Source: Mycobacterium kubicae (lineage in GTDB: Bacteria; Actinomycetota; Actinomycetes; Mycobacteriales; Mycobacteriaceae). From it: 64,000 bases of DNA. The DNA lies in assembly GCF_015689175.1 (NCBI RefSeq), contig NZ_CP065047.1:3224001-3288000 (forward strand), read 5' to 3'. The position numbers and the translations under genes are program-made. The notes under the pieces were generated by a model. The model was not told the origin of the DNA, made no database searches, and saw only the letters and a list, made by a program, of their open reading frames with translations. Positions 29,400 through 38,068 of this stretch are shown here, piece after piece. Position 1 is the first letter of the stretch; each line of letters opens with the position of its first letter.

Positions 29400-30089
29400 T
29401 CAGTCGGCGGAACCCCCGACCACCGCATCGCTGGACGGCTGCTCTCGCGGCGGCGGCGCGGCGCGCAGTGCGGCCGCCAGCCGGGGGCCGGTGTGGTTGA
29501 CGTGCAATACGAACGGCCGCAGCGGCGTGTACCGAATCACGCTCACCGAGCTGGGATCGGCCGTGACCCGCTGAAAGCCGTCCAGGTGGATACCGTAGGC
29601 GTCGGCGATCAGAGCCTTGATCACGTCACCGTGAGTGCAAGCCACCCACAGCGCGTCGCCGCCGTGCTGCTCGGCCAGCCTGCGGTCATGTTCGCGCACG
29701 GCGGACACCGCCCGGGCCTGCACCTGCGCCAGGCCCTCGCCGCCCGGAAACACCGCGGCGCTGGGATGGGCTTGCACCACCCGCCACAACGGCTCGTTGG
29801 CCAGCTCGCTGATCTTGCGGCCGGTCCACTCCCCGTAGTCGACCTCGGCGAGGCGTTCGTCGATCAACGGCTCCAGGCACAACGCGGTGGCCAGTGGTTC
29901 CAGCGTGCGCCGACAGCGCAGCAGCGGCGAGCTCACCAACGCCCTGATGGGCAGATCCCCGATCCGATCGACCAGCCCGGCGGCCTGCTCGCGGCCCCGG
30001 TCGTCGAGGTCGACTCCCTCCGAACGGCCGGCCAGCACACCGGCGGTGTTCGAGGTGGACCGGCCGTGGCGCAACAGGATGACGGTCAT
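29400..30089 (-). CDS. Histidine phosphatase superfamily (phosphoglycerate mutase-like) protein
   Basis: A 229-residue protein starting [14 protein letters not shown]. The RHG motif places the phospho-accepting histidine at position 8. The second catalytic arginine is in [10 protein letters not shown], Glu in EVDYGEWTG and the second His in [13 protein letters not shown], so the active site is complete. Substrate is not known; it is not an obvious glycolytic mutase. The C-terminal 30 residues are Pro/Ala-rich. It overlaps uppP by 4 nt, so a phosphatase role close to undecaprenyl metabolism is possible but unproven. Confidence 0.88.
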   Translation of the reverse strand: MTVILLRHGRSTSNTAGVLAGRSEGVDLDDRGREQAAGLVDRIGDLPIRALVSSPLLRCRRTLEPLATALCLEPLIDERLAEVDYGEWTGRKISELANEPLWRVVQAHPSAAVFPGGEGLAQVQARAVSAVREHDRRLAEQHGGDALWVACTHGDVIKALIADAYGIHLDGFQRVTADPSSVSVIRYTPLRPFVLHVNHTGPRLAAALRAAPPPREQPSSDAVVGGSAD

Positions 30090-30934
30090 GTCGCCGCGAC
30101 CGTCCCGGTCGCCAGCAAGATCAGCACCGCCGCGCCGGCCAGCACCCGGTAGCCGACGAACCAATACATGTTGTGCCGCACCAGGAATCGCAGGAACCAG
30201 GCCACCGCGGCCAGCCCGATGACGAACGCGATCAACGTCGCCACCAGCAGTTGCGGACCGGTCGCGCTCATGCCCTCGGTGACCGGGTGAAACGCGTCGG
30301 GCAACGAGAACAGGCCGGAGGCGAAAACGGCCGGTATGGCCAGCAGGAAACCGAAGCGGGCGGCCAGTTCTCGCTCCAGCCCGAGGAACAGCCCGGCGCT
30401 GATCGTCGAGCCGGATCGGGAGACCCCGGGAACCAGCGCCAGGCACTGCGCGACGCCGACCGTCAGCGCATCACGCCAGTTGAGGTGCTCGATGTCGCGG
30501 GTCTGCCGGCCGAGGTACTCGGCCAGGGCGATCACCGCCGAGAACACGACCAGCGCTGTCGCCACCACCCACAGATTGCGCACGCCGGAGCGGATTTCGT
30601 TTTTGAACAGCAGCCCCAGGACGCAGATCGGGATGGTCCCGATGATGACGTACCAGCCCAGCCGGTAGTCGGAGTTGCGATGGGAGGTGACCACCAGGCC
30701 GTTGAACCAAGCCCGCAGGATGCGCACGATGTCGCGCGCGAAGTAGATCAGCACCGCGGCTTCGGTGCCCAGCTGGGTGACCGCGGTGAACGACGCGCCG
30801 GCGTCGGCGCTGAAAAAGACCCGCGACACGATGGCCAGGTGTCCCGAGGAGGATACCGGGAGAAACTCGGTCAGGCCTTGCACCACGGCCAACACGATGA
30901 CTTGCCACCAAGACATCGCCGAGACCGCAGACAC
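30086..30934 (-). CDS. uppP: Undecaprenyl-diphosphatase UppP (BacA)
   Basis: A 282-residue polytopic enzyme that recycles the undecaprenyl carrier lipid for peptidoglycan and other wall polymers. Motifs are [15 protein letters not shown] (residues 23-37) and [15 protein letters not shown] (about 168-182), which contribute the catalytic Glu, Ser, Arg and His. About eight hydrophobic helices are visible. First gene of a run that continues into the histidine phosphatase, DUF3090, kinase-like and cysQ genes. Confidence 0.96.
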   Translation of the reverse strand: MSAVSAMSWWQVIVLAVVQGLTEFLPVSSSGHLAIVSRVFFSADAGASFTAVTQLGTEAAVLIYFARDIVRILRAWFNGLVVTSHRNSDYRLGWYVIIGTIPICVLGLLFKNEIRSGVRNLWVVATALVVFSAVIALAEYLGRQTRDIEHLNWRDALTVGVAQCLALVPGVSRSGSTISAGLFLGLERELAARFGFLLAIPAVFASGLFSLPDAFHPVTEGMSATGPQLLVATLIAFVIGLAAVAWFLRFLVRHNMYWFVGYRVLAGAAVLILLATGTVAAT

Positions 30935-30976
30935 GACGACGACCGTACCTGGTGTCGGTGTCTAGTAGCGGAGTAG

Positions 30977-31276
30977 TCAGAGGGTGGCGACGGCGTGGGC
31001 GACCGAGTCGCGCACGGCGGCGGTCAGGCTGCGCTCGTCGGTCACATCGAGGTAGACCAGGCTGCGCACGGACCTCGCGACCACGTCTTCGGCCTGCGGG
31101 ACAGGGCCGGCCAGTCGCGGTCGGTAGATTTCGACGACCAATGAGCGGTGCTCGATATGGAAGGAAAAGCTGCGCCCGTCCCCCACCTGCCCGTAACCGC
31201 TGGCATGAATTCCCGTCGACATGTCTTCGAGAGCAAACTCGTGGTTTGCAATATGCCGGTCAACGATGACGGTCAT
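30977..31276 (-). CDS. Conserved protein of unknown function (Rv2137c-like)
   Basis: A small protein, 99 residues from the ATG giving MTVIVDRHIANHEFALED. An in-frame GTG at 31282 or a longer form to 31339 cannot be excluded. The sequence HIEHRSLVVEIYRPRLAGPVPQAEDVVARSVRSLVYLDVTDERSL is well folded-looking (beta-alpha mix) with no signal peptide or metal motif. I do not recognise a function. It lies 42 nt upstream of uppP on the same strand and is divergent from lppL. Confidence 0.7.
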   Translation of the reverse strand: MTVIVDRHIANHEFALEDMSTGIHASGYGQVGDGRSFSFHIEHRSLVVEIYRPRLAGPVPQAEDVVARSVRSLVYLDVTDERSLTAAVRDSVAHAVATL

Positions 31277-31386
31277 AGTCACGACGATACCTGTTGGAAA
31301 CCGCTCGACGAGCCCAACATGCCAAATTGGGCGCGCCAACGTTCCTTAGAATCAGATCATTAACTCGATGATTCGGAGTTCGACGG

Positions 31387-32427
31387 TTGCTGAAATGGCA
31401 TAAACGTCCTGTTCATGCGCAGTTTACCGGCGCCATTCTTTTGCTGACCCTGGTTTCGGGTTGTTCATCCAGTCCGCTGGCAACCGCCCCGCCCACGATC
31501 GAACCCGCGCACGCCGCCGTATCTCCGCCGGTGACCCAGAGGCCGGCCGGCTCGGTACAACCGCTCGACGGCCATCCCGAGCAGGCGCAGTTCGACGCCG
31601 GCACCGCGGCGTTGGTGGTGTTGACGCCCGGGCCGGACCCGGCTGCGCCGGCGGCCATCACCGTCCTGGCCAAAGCGCCGGCCGCCCCGCGGGTGACACC
31701 CCTGCCCGGGCCCGCCAGCGCGCTGACCTGCGACGGCCGCGGCACCGCCTACGTGGCCGGGCGCGGGGCGTACTTCCGGGTGGAGCTGCCCACCGGCCGG
31801 GTCGAACAGGTGACGGTGGCCGGCGCCGAACACGCCGAGTTCACCGCGATCGCCCGGCGCGCCGACGGCAAGCTGGTGCTGGGCAGCGCCGACGGCGCCG
31901 TCTACCTGCTGGGTGGGGACGCACGCTCCATCGCTCATCGCGACGAGTTGTTGGCCCGCGTCGACGCCCTTGTGACACAGGGCAATACCGCGGTCGCGCT
32001 GGATGGCGGCCAAACATCGGTGACCACAATCGGCGCCGACGGCCACGCCGGCCAGGCGCTGCGGGCCGGGGAAGGCGCCACCACCCTGGCCGCCGATCCG
32101 CTGGGCCGCGTGCTGGTCGCCGACACGCGCGGCGGCAACCTGCTGGTGTACGGAGTGGACCCGTTGCTGCTGCGTCAGGCCTACCCGGTGCGGCAGGCCC
32201 CGTACGGCCTTGCGGGGTCGCGCACGTTGGTCTGGGTGTCTCAGACCGCGTCTAACATCGTCATTGGTTACGATCTGACGACCGGAATACCTGTGGAAAA
32301 GGTGCATTACCCCACCGTGCAGCAACCCAACTCGCTGGCTTATGACGACGCATCGGACACGTTGTACGTCGTGTCGGGGTCCGGTGCCGGGGTGCAGGTC
32401 ATCGAGCACGCGGCGGGTAACCGTTGA
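31387..32427 (+). CDS. lppL: Lipoprotein with beta-propeller-like domain, LppL-like
   Basis: A 346-residue secreted lipoprotein starting at TTG. Residues 1-26 are a signal peptide with lipobox LVSGC (Cys26), then a Ser/Pro/Thr-rich linker to about residue 60. From there short repeats of the type LAADPLGRVLVADTRGGNLLVY and LAYDDASDTLYVVSG indicate an NHL/YVTN-type beta propeller, likely binding a wall component or protein outside the cell. Function unknown. Divergent from the Rv2137c-like gene with an AT-richer 110-nt spacer that probably holds both promoters. Confidence 0.87.
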   Translation: MLKWHKRPVHAQFTGAILLLTLVSGCSSSPLATAPPTIEPAHAAVSPPVTQRPAGSVQPLDGHPEQAQFDAGTAALVVLTPGPDPAAPAAITVLAKAPAAPRVTPLPGPASALTCDGRGTAYVAGRGAYFRVELPTGRVEQVTVAGAEHAEFTAIARRADGKLVLGSADGAVYLLGGDARSIAHRDELLARVDALVTQGNTAVALDGGQTSVTTIGADGHAGQALRAGEGATTLAADPLGRVLVADTRGGNLLVYGVDPLLLRQAYPVRQAPYGLAGSRTLVWVSQTASNIVIGYDLTTGIPVEKVHYPTVQQPNSLAYDDASDTLYVVSGSGAGVQVIEHAAGNR

Positions 32428-32480
32428 CCGCGCCGCGCAGGAGTTCGAGGAGCCAGCTGCCGGCGGGGTGGGACACCGAT

Positions 32481-32687
32481 ATGTCCGACGAATACGAGTG
32501 GGTGCCGTTGCGGTTGCCGCCGGAAGTGACTCGGCTCAGCGCGTCGATTCGGCTTTCCATCGAAGCGGAGTACCGCGGCTGGGAACTGACCAGGGTGCGC
32601 CTGTACACCGACGGAAGTAGGCGAGTTCTGCTGCGCCGCAAGAAGTCTCGGCTCGACAACCGCCGACCGGACCAGCCGGAACTGTAA
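32481..32687 (+). CDS. Small DUF5703-like protein
   Basis: A 68-residue basic protein from the ATG (MSDEYEWVPLRLPPEVTRLSASIRLSIEAEYRGWELTRVRLYTDGSRRVLLRRKKSR), with GGTGGGA 8 nt upstream. A TTG at 32424 that overlaps the lppL stop would add 19 residues. The pattern EYRGWELxRVRLYxDGxRRVxLRRK recurs in actinobacteria (DUF5703). Function is unknown. It lies between lppL and pyrD, so it is likely in one transcript with them. Confidence 0.78.
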   Translation: MSDEYEWVPLRLPPEVTRLSASIRLSIEAEYRGWELTRVRLYTDGSRRVLLRRKKSRLDNRRPDQPEL

Positions 32688-32705
32688 CGTCGAGTGAGTC
32701 ATCCG

Positions 32706-33779
32706 ATGTACGGCCTGCTGCGCCGCCTGCTGTTCATGCTGCCCGCCGAGCGGGTGCACACCCTGGTCTTCGGCCTGCTGCGGGCGGTGACCGCCGCGGC
32801 GCCGGCGCGTCGTTTGCTGCACCGCCGGCTCAGCCCGACCGACCCGGCGCTGGCCAGCACGGTGTTCGGCGTGCGGTTCCCCGCGCCGCTCGGGCTGGCC
32901 GCCGGCTTCGACAAGGACGGCATGGGCTTGCACACCTGGGCGGCGCTGGGTTTCGGCTACGCCGAGATCGGCACCGTCACCGCGCACGCCCAGCCGGGCA
33001 ATCCGTCGCCGCGCCTGTTCCGGCTGGCCGACGACCGGGCGCTGCTCAACCGGATGGGATTCAACAACGACGGCGCCGGCGCGCTGGCGATCCGCTTGGC
33101 CCAGCACACTCCCGAAGTGCCGATCGGGGTGAACATCGGCAAGTCCAAGGCCACCTCGGCCACCGAGGCGGTGGCGGACTACCGCTACAGCGCCCGGCTG
33201 CTCAGCCCGTTGGCCGCCTATGTGGTGGTCAATGTCAGCTCGCCGAACACACCTGGACTGCGGGATCTGCAGGCCGTGGCAGCGCTGCGCCCCATCCTGG
33301 CGGCGGTGCTGACCGAAGCCGCGCGAACGTCGACGCCGGTACTGGTGAAGATCGCACCGGATCTGTCCAACTCCGACATCGACGACATCGCGGACCTGGC
33401 CGTGGAACTGGGCCTGGCAGGCATCGTCGCCACCAACACCACGGTGTCACGCCAGGGGTTGCGCACCCCGGGTGCCGAAGAGCTGGGCGCCGGTGGCGTC
33501 TCCGGCCCGCCGGTGGCACCCCGCGCGCTGGAAGTGTTGCGCCGGCTCTACGACCGGGTGGGCGATCGGCTGGTGCTGATCAGCGTCGGTGGCATCGGGA
33601 CCGCCGACGACGCGTGGGAGCGGATCACCGCCGGCGCGTCGCTGTTGCAGGGCTATACCGGCTTCATCTACGGCGGGGGCCGGTGGGCCAAAGAGATCCA
33701 CGACGGCATCGCCCGCCGGCTGCGCGCCGGCGGGTTCGCCTCGCTGGCTGATGCCGTGGGCTCCGCGGCGCTCCGCTAG
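32706..33779 (+). CDS. pyrD: Dihydroorotate dehydrogenase (quinone), class 2
   Basis: A 357-residue class 2 enzyme that oxidises dihydroorotate to orotate and passes electrons to menaquinone. It has an N-terminal membrane-associating helical pair ([22 protein letters not shown]), [35 protein letters not shown] (with the catalytic Ser of class 2), KIAPDLS and IISVGGI-like FMN phosphate motifs. I use ATG 32706; GTG at 32694 is an alternative. Its TAG shares CTAG with the stop of the convergent bicupin gene. Confidence 0.94.
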   Translation: MYGLLRRLLFMLPAERVHTLVFGLLRAVTAAAPARRLLHRRLSPTDPALASTVFGVRFPAPLGLAAGFDKDGMGLHTWAALGFGYAEIGTVTAHAQPGNPSPRLFRLADDRALLNRMGFNNDGAGALAIRLAQHTPEVPIGVNIGKSKATSATEAVADYRYSARLLSPLAAYVVVNVSSPNTPGLRDLQAVAALRPILAAVLTEAARTSTPVLVKIAPDLSNSDIDDIADLAVELGLAGIVATNTTVSRQGLRTPGAEELGAGGVSGPPVAPRALEVLRRLYDRVGDRLVLISVGGIGTADDAWERITAGASLLQGYTGFIYGGGRWAKEIHDGIARRLRAGGFASLADAVGSAALR

Positions 33780-34783
33780 TCGCGGCGCGCGGTGAACTTG
33801 ATGTCCAGACTGCGCAAGTAGGTCTGCAGGCCGGCGTCCTGGACAGGGATCAGGTGGGCGGGCGTGTCGGTCTCGTTGTAGTGGGCGTGCCACATGCCCG
33901 GTGGAGTGATGAAGGCGCCGCCGGCCTGCCAGTCCACCCGAATCGGGTCCACGATGTTGCCCCGCTCATCGAGGCGGGTGCCCAGCAGGGTGTAACAGCC
34001 TGACGGTGGCGCGTCCAGGATGAGGTCGAGGGCCACCGACTGGTGCCGGTGCGCGCGCTGCACCTGGTTGGCGGGCAACACCCCGAACATCGCCCAGAGC
34101 ACGTGGGTGATCGTGAGCGTCTGCTCCTGCTCGGCGTTGGCCAGCAGCACGCTAACCCGGCTCTTGTCGTTGGCGCCGGGCCGCTCGGCGATTTCCTGCA
34201 GCTTGGCCACCGCGTCGGCGCGGCGGAACTTGGTGGGCCGGAACCGGGGCCGGGTCGCGTCGACACCGAGGTAGCGCAGCAGCGGCTCGTCGTGCACCCA
34301 GTACATGGCGGTCTCGGCGGCCGCCGCGAAGACGGCGGGGGAACCCGCGGGCAGGGTCAAGAAGTCGCCCTTCTCCCACCTGACCCGTCGGCCGTTGACG
34401 GTGGCCACGCCGTGCCCGTACAGCACGTAGTACAGCTGCGAGGTGGCGTTGACCGCGGTGTCGATCTGCTCGCCGGCGCGGATCCGGACGAAGTTGGCCA
34501 GCAGGCCGGGGCTGGTCGCCTCGCCGCCGGTGACGCCGAGCCTGTCGGACAGGTCCAAGGGGACGACGCCGGTCGGCTGGTCGGCGTAGACGTCGGGGCC
34601 GAACTGGACGATCGGCACCGCCGGCGTGTGCCCCGAACCGATGGGGTTGGCGGCCTTGGAGTACTCGAACAGCCGCGCGTCGTCGGCCCAATCCTCGAAC
34701 CGGCCTTCGAAACCGAACTCGGCGACATTGGTCATCGGCGCGGGGATGGTCGGGTCCAGGTCAACGTGCGTCGCGGTAGCCAT
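33776..34783 (-). CDS. Bicupin protein, gentisate 1,2-dioxygenase-like
   Basis: A 335-residue two-cupin protein. The first cupin spans about residues 90-160 ([32 protein letters not shown]) and the second about 225-310, with possible metal ligands in [14 protein letters not shown] and WHAHYNE. This resembles gentisate or 1-hydroxy-2-naphthoate ring-cleaving dioxygenases, but the substrate cannot be fixed. The ATG has an AGGAG site 6 nt upstream; the longer in-frame start is rejected. It is divergent from a GntR regulator and has a near-consensus promoter with phased repeats (34813-34851). Confidence 0.78.
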   Translation of the reverse strand: MATATHVDLDPTIPAPMTNVAEFGFEGRFEDWADDARLFEYSKAANPIGSGHTPAVPIVQFGPDVYADQPTGVVPLDLSDRLGVTGGEATSPGLLANFVRIRAGEQIDTAVNATSQLYYVLYGHGVATVNGRRVRWEKGDFLTLPAGSPAVFAAAAETAMYWVHDEPLLRYLGVDATRPRFRPTKFRRADAVAKLQEIAERPGANDKSRVSVLLANAEQEQTLTITHVLWAMFGVLPANQVQRAHRHQSVALDLILDAPPSGCYTLLGTRLDERGNIVDPIRVDWQAGGAFITPPGMWHAHYNETDTPAHLIPVQDAGLQTYLRSLDIKFTARRD

Positions 34784-34812
34784 GGTGTCTCCTATCAGCA
34801 CAAACGCTTTCT

Positions 34813-34851
34813 TATATCTAAATAGTATCTATCTTGTATCTCAGTTGTCAA
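34813..34851 (-). promoter_or_regulatory. Promoter of the bicupin gene with overlapping GntR-type operator
   Basis: Reading the minus strand, TTGACA (34846-34851) and TACTAT (34822-34827) are spaced 18 nt apart, a strong SigA-like match with an expected start of transcription about 32 nt before the ATG. The word TATCT on the plus strand occurs at 34815, 34826 and 34837, exactly 11 bp apart, with one more at 34830. TTGTATCTCA (34834-34843) is the inverted form of the site next to the GntR start. This arrangement fits repressor binding over the promoter by the divergent GntR protein. Confidence 0.6.
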
Positions 34852-34906
34852 CGCGGCGTGGGCGGCGCCAAAAGAGGGTGCGGCGTTGTACCGTCATAGA
34901 CACCGT

Positions 34907-34921
34907 TGAGATACAACTGAG
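34907..34921 (+). promoter_or_regulatory. Candidate operator of the GntR regulator (autoregulation)
   Basis: TGAGATACAACTGAG lies 22 nt before the GntR start codon. Its first ten bases are the reverse complement of TTGTATCTCA at 34834-34843, and ACAACTGAG also recurs inverted at 34840-34848. The core TTG-AGATA-CAA is a TTG-N5-CAA inverted repeat (34906-34916), a form used by several FCD-type GntR proteins. Autoregulation is an inference from position. Confidence 0.5.
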
Positions 34922-34942
34922 CTGCACGAAGGCGAGGCTGCC

Positions 34943-35626
34943 GTGGCCGCACAAACGACGCGGGAGCGGGGCACGGCCAAAGACCGGGCGCTGCACTACG
35001 TCAAAACCCAGGTGCTCACCGGGGCGTTCCCTGGCGGGGAGCTGATCAGCGAGGGCGACGTCGCGACCACGCTCGGCATGTCGCGCACCCCGGTCCGCGA
35101 GGCGTTCCTACGGCTGGAGGCCGAAGGATTGTTGCGTCTGTACCCGCAACGCGGTGCTCTGGTGGTGCCCGTCTCCCCCGACGAAGTCCGCGCGGTGATC
35201 GAGGCCCGGCTGGTGCTGGAACAGTTCGCGGTCTTCCAGATCGCGCGCCGCGGCCCCGGCGCCGGCGCGGCGGCGTTCGCGCGCCTGTCGGATGCGTTGG
35301 AACGTCAGCGCACCGCCGCCGCCGGGGCGGACTGGCACGAGTTCCTCGACGCCGATCGGGCGTTCCACGGTGTCACCCTGGAAGAGGCGGGTAACGCCAT
35401 CCTGTGCGACTTCTACTCCTCGTTGCGCGATCGCCAGATGCGGATGGTCGGCGAATCAGCGGCCAGCGATCCGGACCGGATGGCCACGATCATGGACGAG
35501 CACCGCGATATCGCCGAGGCACTGCGCGACGCCGATCTGGAACGTTCGCTCACCGCGGTGCGCACCCACCTGGCAAGCACCTCGCGCGCCCTGGGGCTGC
35601 GCATGGACCAGCTCGAAGGACCCTGA
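34943..35626 (+). CDS. GntR-family (FCD/FadR type) transcriptional regulator
   Basis: A 227-residue regulator starting at GTG. It has an N-terminal winged helix (about 12-78: LISEGDVATTLGMSRTPVREAFLRLEAEGLLRLYPQRGALVV, the classic GntR recognition helix) and an all-helical FCD ligand domain (about 88-215) with the metal-binding pattern D...H (RAFHGVTL), later HRDIAEAL and TAVRTHLAST. It probably represses the divergent bicupin gene. cydA begins 1 nt after its stop, so it may also be cotranscribed with, or affect, cydAB. Confidence 0.9.
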   Translation: MAAQTTRERGTAKDRALHYVKTQVLTGAFPGGELISEGDVATTLGMSRTPVREAFLRLEAEGLLRLYPQRGALVVPVSPDEVRAVIEARLVLEQFAVFQIARRGPGAGAAAFARLSDALERQRTAAAGADWHEFLDADRAFHGVTLEEAGNAILCDFYSSLRDRQMRMVGESAASDPDRMATIMDEHRDIAEALRDADLERSLTAVRTHLASTSRALGLRMDQLEGP

Positions 35627-35627
35627 C

Positions 35628-37019
35628 GTGTTCGGCTCAACGGTCATAACCCTGGCGGGCGAGTCGCCGGCGCTGTTTCCGGCGCGCCAGCAGATGGCGG
35701 TGTCCCTCGGCTTCCACATCATCCTGGCCTGCTTCGGTGTCGCCTTCCCGACGATGATCTATGTGATGCATCGGCGCGGTGTCGTCCGCGACGACCCGAC
35801 CGCGCTGCGGCTGGCCAAGCGCTGGTCGAAGGTCTCCGCGGTGGTGTTCGCCATCGGCGCGGTCTCCGGCACCGTGTTGAGCTTCGAGATGGGCCTGCTG
35901 TGGCCGGGGTTGATGGGCCGCTTCGGCGACGTGCTGGGCCTGCCGTTCGCGCTGGAAGGTCTGTCGTTCTTCACCGAGGCCATCTTCCTGGGGCTCTACC
36001 TGTACGGCTGGGGCCGCATGCAACCGCGATGGCACCTGAAAATGCTGATCCCGATGGCCATGTCGGGGATCGTCGGATCCTTCTGTGTGGTCGCGGTCAA
36101 CTCCTGGATGAACTACCCGACCGGCTTCACCGTGCGCGACGGCACCGTCACCGACGTGCGCCCGTGGGCCGCCATGTTCAACCCGTTGGCCTGGTTGCAG
36201 TTCCTGCACATGTGGCTGGGCGCGTTCTTGCTCGTCGGACTGGTCGTTTCCGGCGTCTACGCCGCGGGCCTGCTACGCGGACGCACCGACGCCCACCACC
36301 GCCTCGGGTTCCTGGTCCCGTTCGCGTTCGCGTCCGTCGCGGCACTCATCCAGCCCTTCGTCGGTCACGTGCTCGGCTTGCAGGTGGGCAACAAGCAGAC
36401 GTCCAAACTGGCGGCGTTCGAACTCGCGCTGCACGACGAACCCGGCCCGGCTCCCCTGCGCCTTGGCGGGTTCCTGGTCGGCGACGACGTGCGGTGGTCG
36501 GTGCCCGTCCCCCGCGTCGGCTCGGTGATCGCCCGCGGCACCTTCAACGGAACCGTTCCGGGCCTGGACAGCGTCCCGCGTTCGGACTGGCCGCCGGTCA
36601 ACATCACCCACTGGTCGTTTCAGGTGATGGTCGGTATCGGCCTGCTGCTGGCGTTGGCGGCCGTGGTGTTCTGGCTGGCGCGCCGGCGCGGACGCGACCT
36701 GCTGAACAACCGCTGGTTCCTGCGATTCTGCGTGATCGCCGGGCCGCTGGCCATCTTCGCCCTGGAAATGGGCTGGGTGGCAACCGAAGTCGGTCGCCAG
36801 CCGTGGACGGTGTGGCAGGTACTGCGCACCACCGACGCGGCGACCACCAACACCGAAGTGTGGTGGAGCTATATCGGCGTGCTGGTCATCTACCTGACGA
36901 TGTCGGTGGCGGCGTTCGTGGTGTTGCGCTCCATGGCCCGGCGCTGGCGCGCCGGCGAGGAGGAGCTGCCCAGCCCCTACGGGCCGGCAGTGCTGGCCGA
37001 GACCCAGGCGGACCGATGA
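35628..37019 (+). CDS. cydA: Cytochrome bd-type quinol oxidase subunit I
   Basis: A 463-residue integral membrane subunit starting at GTG, 1 nt after the GntR stop. GFHIILACFGVAFP carries the heme ligand His30 (E. coli His19 position). WLQFLHMWLGAFLLVG has the second His. The Q-loop region holds NKQTSKLAAFELALHDE (K-x-A-x-E quinol site). EMGWVATEVGRQPW is the GWxxxExGRQPW signature with the Met ligand. The Q-loop is short, as in many actinobacterial and CIO-like oxidases. No cydDC or small CydX-like gene follows, so this differs from the standard mycobacterial cydABDC operon. Confidence 0.92.
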   Translation: MFGSTVITLAGESPALFPARQQMAVSLGFHIILACFGVAFPTMIYVMHRRGVVRDDPTALRLAKRWSKVSAVVFAIGAVSGTVLSFEMGLLWPGLMGRFGDVLGLPFALEGLSFFTEAIFLGLYLYGWGRMQPRWHLKMLIPMAMSGIVGSFCVVAVNSWMNYPTGFTVRDGTVTDVRPWAAMFNPLAWLQFLHMWLGAFLLVGLVVSGVYAAGLLRGRTDAHHRLGFLVPFAFASVAALIQPFVGHVLGLQVGNKQTSKLAAFELALHDEPGPAPLRLGGFLVGDDVRWSVPVPRVGSVIARGTFNGTVPGLDSVPRSDWPPVNITHWSFQVMVGIGLLLALAAVVFWLARRRGRDLLNNRWFLRFCVIAGPLAIFALEMGWVATEVGRQPWTVWQVLRTTDAATTNTEVWWSYIGVLVIYLTMSVAAFVVLRSMARRWRAGEEELPSPYGPAVLAETQADR

Positions 37020-38068
37020 GCTTGGCCGCGGCGGTGGCCGCCGCGATGTTCGTCGGGGTGATCGCGTACGCACTGTTGGGCGGGGCCGACTTCGGGTCCG
37101 GTTTCTACGATCTGACCGCCGGTGGCGGCCGCCGCGGCGCGGAAGTGCGCACGCTGATCGACCACAGCATCGGTCCGGTGTGGGAAGCCAACCACGTGTG
37201 GCTGATCTACGTGCTGGTGATGTGGTGGACGGGTTTTCCGCGTTCGTTCGCGGCGGCCACCACGACGCTGTTCACCCCGTTGATGCTGGCGCTGGCCGGA
37301 ATTGTGTTGCGCGGATCCAGCTTTGCGTTCCGCAAGTACGCCGCGACGTTCTCCCAGGCTCGGCTGTACGGCGCGGTCTTCGCCGGGTCGTCGTTGATCA
37401 CGCCGTTTTTCCTCGGCACGGTCGCCGGGGCCATCGCGTCGGGCCGGGTACCGGCCGGGGGCTACGGCGATCCGGTGGGTTCCTGGGTCAACCCGACATC
37501 ATTGGTCGGGGGCGGCCTGGCGGTGACGACGTGCATTTTCCTGGCCGGGGTGTTTCTCACCGCCGACGCCGTGCGCACCGACAACACCGAGCTGGCCCGG
37601 CGGCTGCGGGTGCGGACACTGGTGGTCGGTGCGGTCGCCGGGTTGATCGTGTTCGCCGGGCTGTATCCGGTGGACCACGACGCGCCCACCCTCAGCGCCG
37701 GCCTGCGGGGGCGAGCCCTCCCGCTACTGGTGGTGGCGGCGCTGGCCGGCGCGGCGACCCTGGTGCTGCTGTGGCGACGCCGGTTCTCCGTCACACTGTT
37801 CGGCCGCTCGGTGCCGATCGCGCGGGTTGCCGCGGCGCTGGCGGTGACCGCCGTGGTCGCCGGTTGGGGGGTGGGCCAGTACCCGTGGCTGTTGGTCGAC
37901 CAGATGCGCATCGCCGAGGCCGCCGGCGCGGGCGCCACGCTGGCCGCCCTGTTGGTGGTCGTCGGACTCGCCGCAGTGATCGTGGTGCCGCCGCTGGGCT
38001 ACCTGCTGTGGTTCACCCAGACCGCACCACAATCGAATGCTCCTGGCGCGCCACAAGTTCCCCGATAA
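37016..38068 (+). CDS. cydB: Cytochrome bd-type quinol oxidase subunit II
   Basis: A 350-residue subunit with about eight or nine membrane helices. It begins MSLAAAVAAAMFVGVIAYALLGGADFGSGFYDL, the typical CydB first helix with its conserved Gly-Ala-Asp-Phe-Gly. GPVWEANHVWLIYVLVMWWTGFP is the second conserved element. The ATG overlaps the cydA TGA. The last 56 nt overlap the end of selD on the other strand, so the two genes converge and interpenetrate. Confidence 0.92.
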   Translation: MSLAAAVAAAMFVGVIAYALLGGADFGSGFYDLTAGGGRRGAEVRTLIDHSIGPVWEANHVWLIYVLVMWWTGFPRSFAAATTTLFTPLMLALAGIVLRGSSFAFRKYAATFSQARLYGAVFAGSSLITPFFLGTVAGAIASGRVPAGGYGDPVGSWVNPTSLVGGGLAVTTCIFLAGVFLTADAVRTDNTELARRLRVRTLVVGAVAGLIVFAGLYPVDHDAPTLSAGLRGRALPLLVVAALAGAATLVLLWRRRFSVTLFGRSVPIARVAAALAVTAVVAGWGVGQYPWLLVDQMRIAEAAGAGATLAALLVVVGLAAVIVVPPLGYLLWFTQTAPQSNAPGAPQVPR

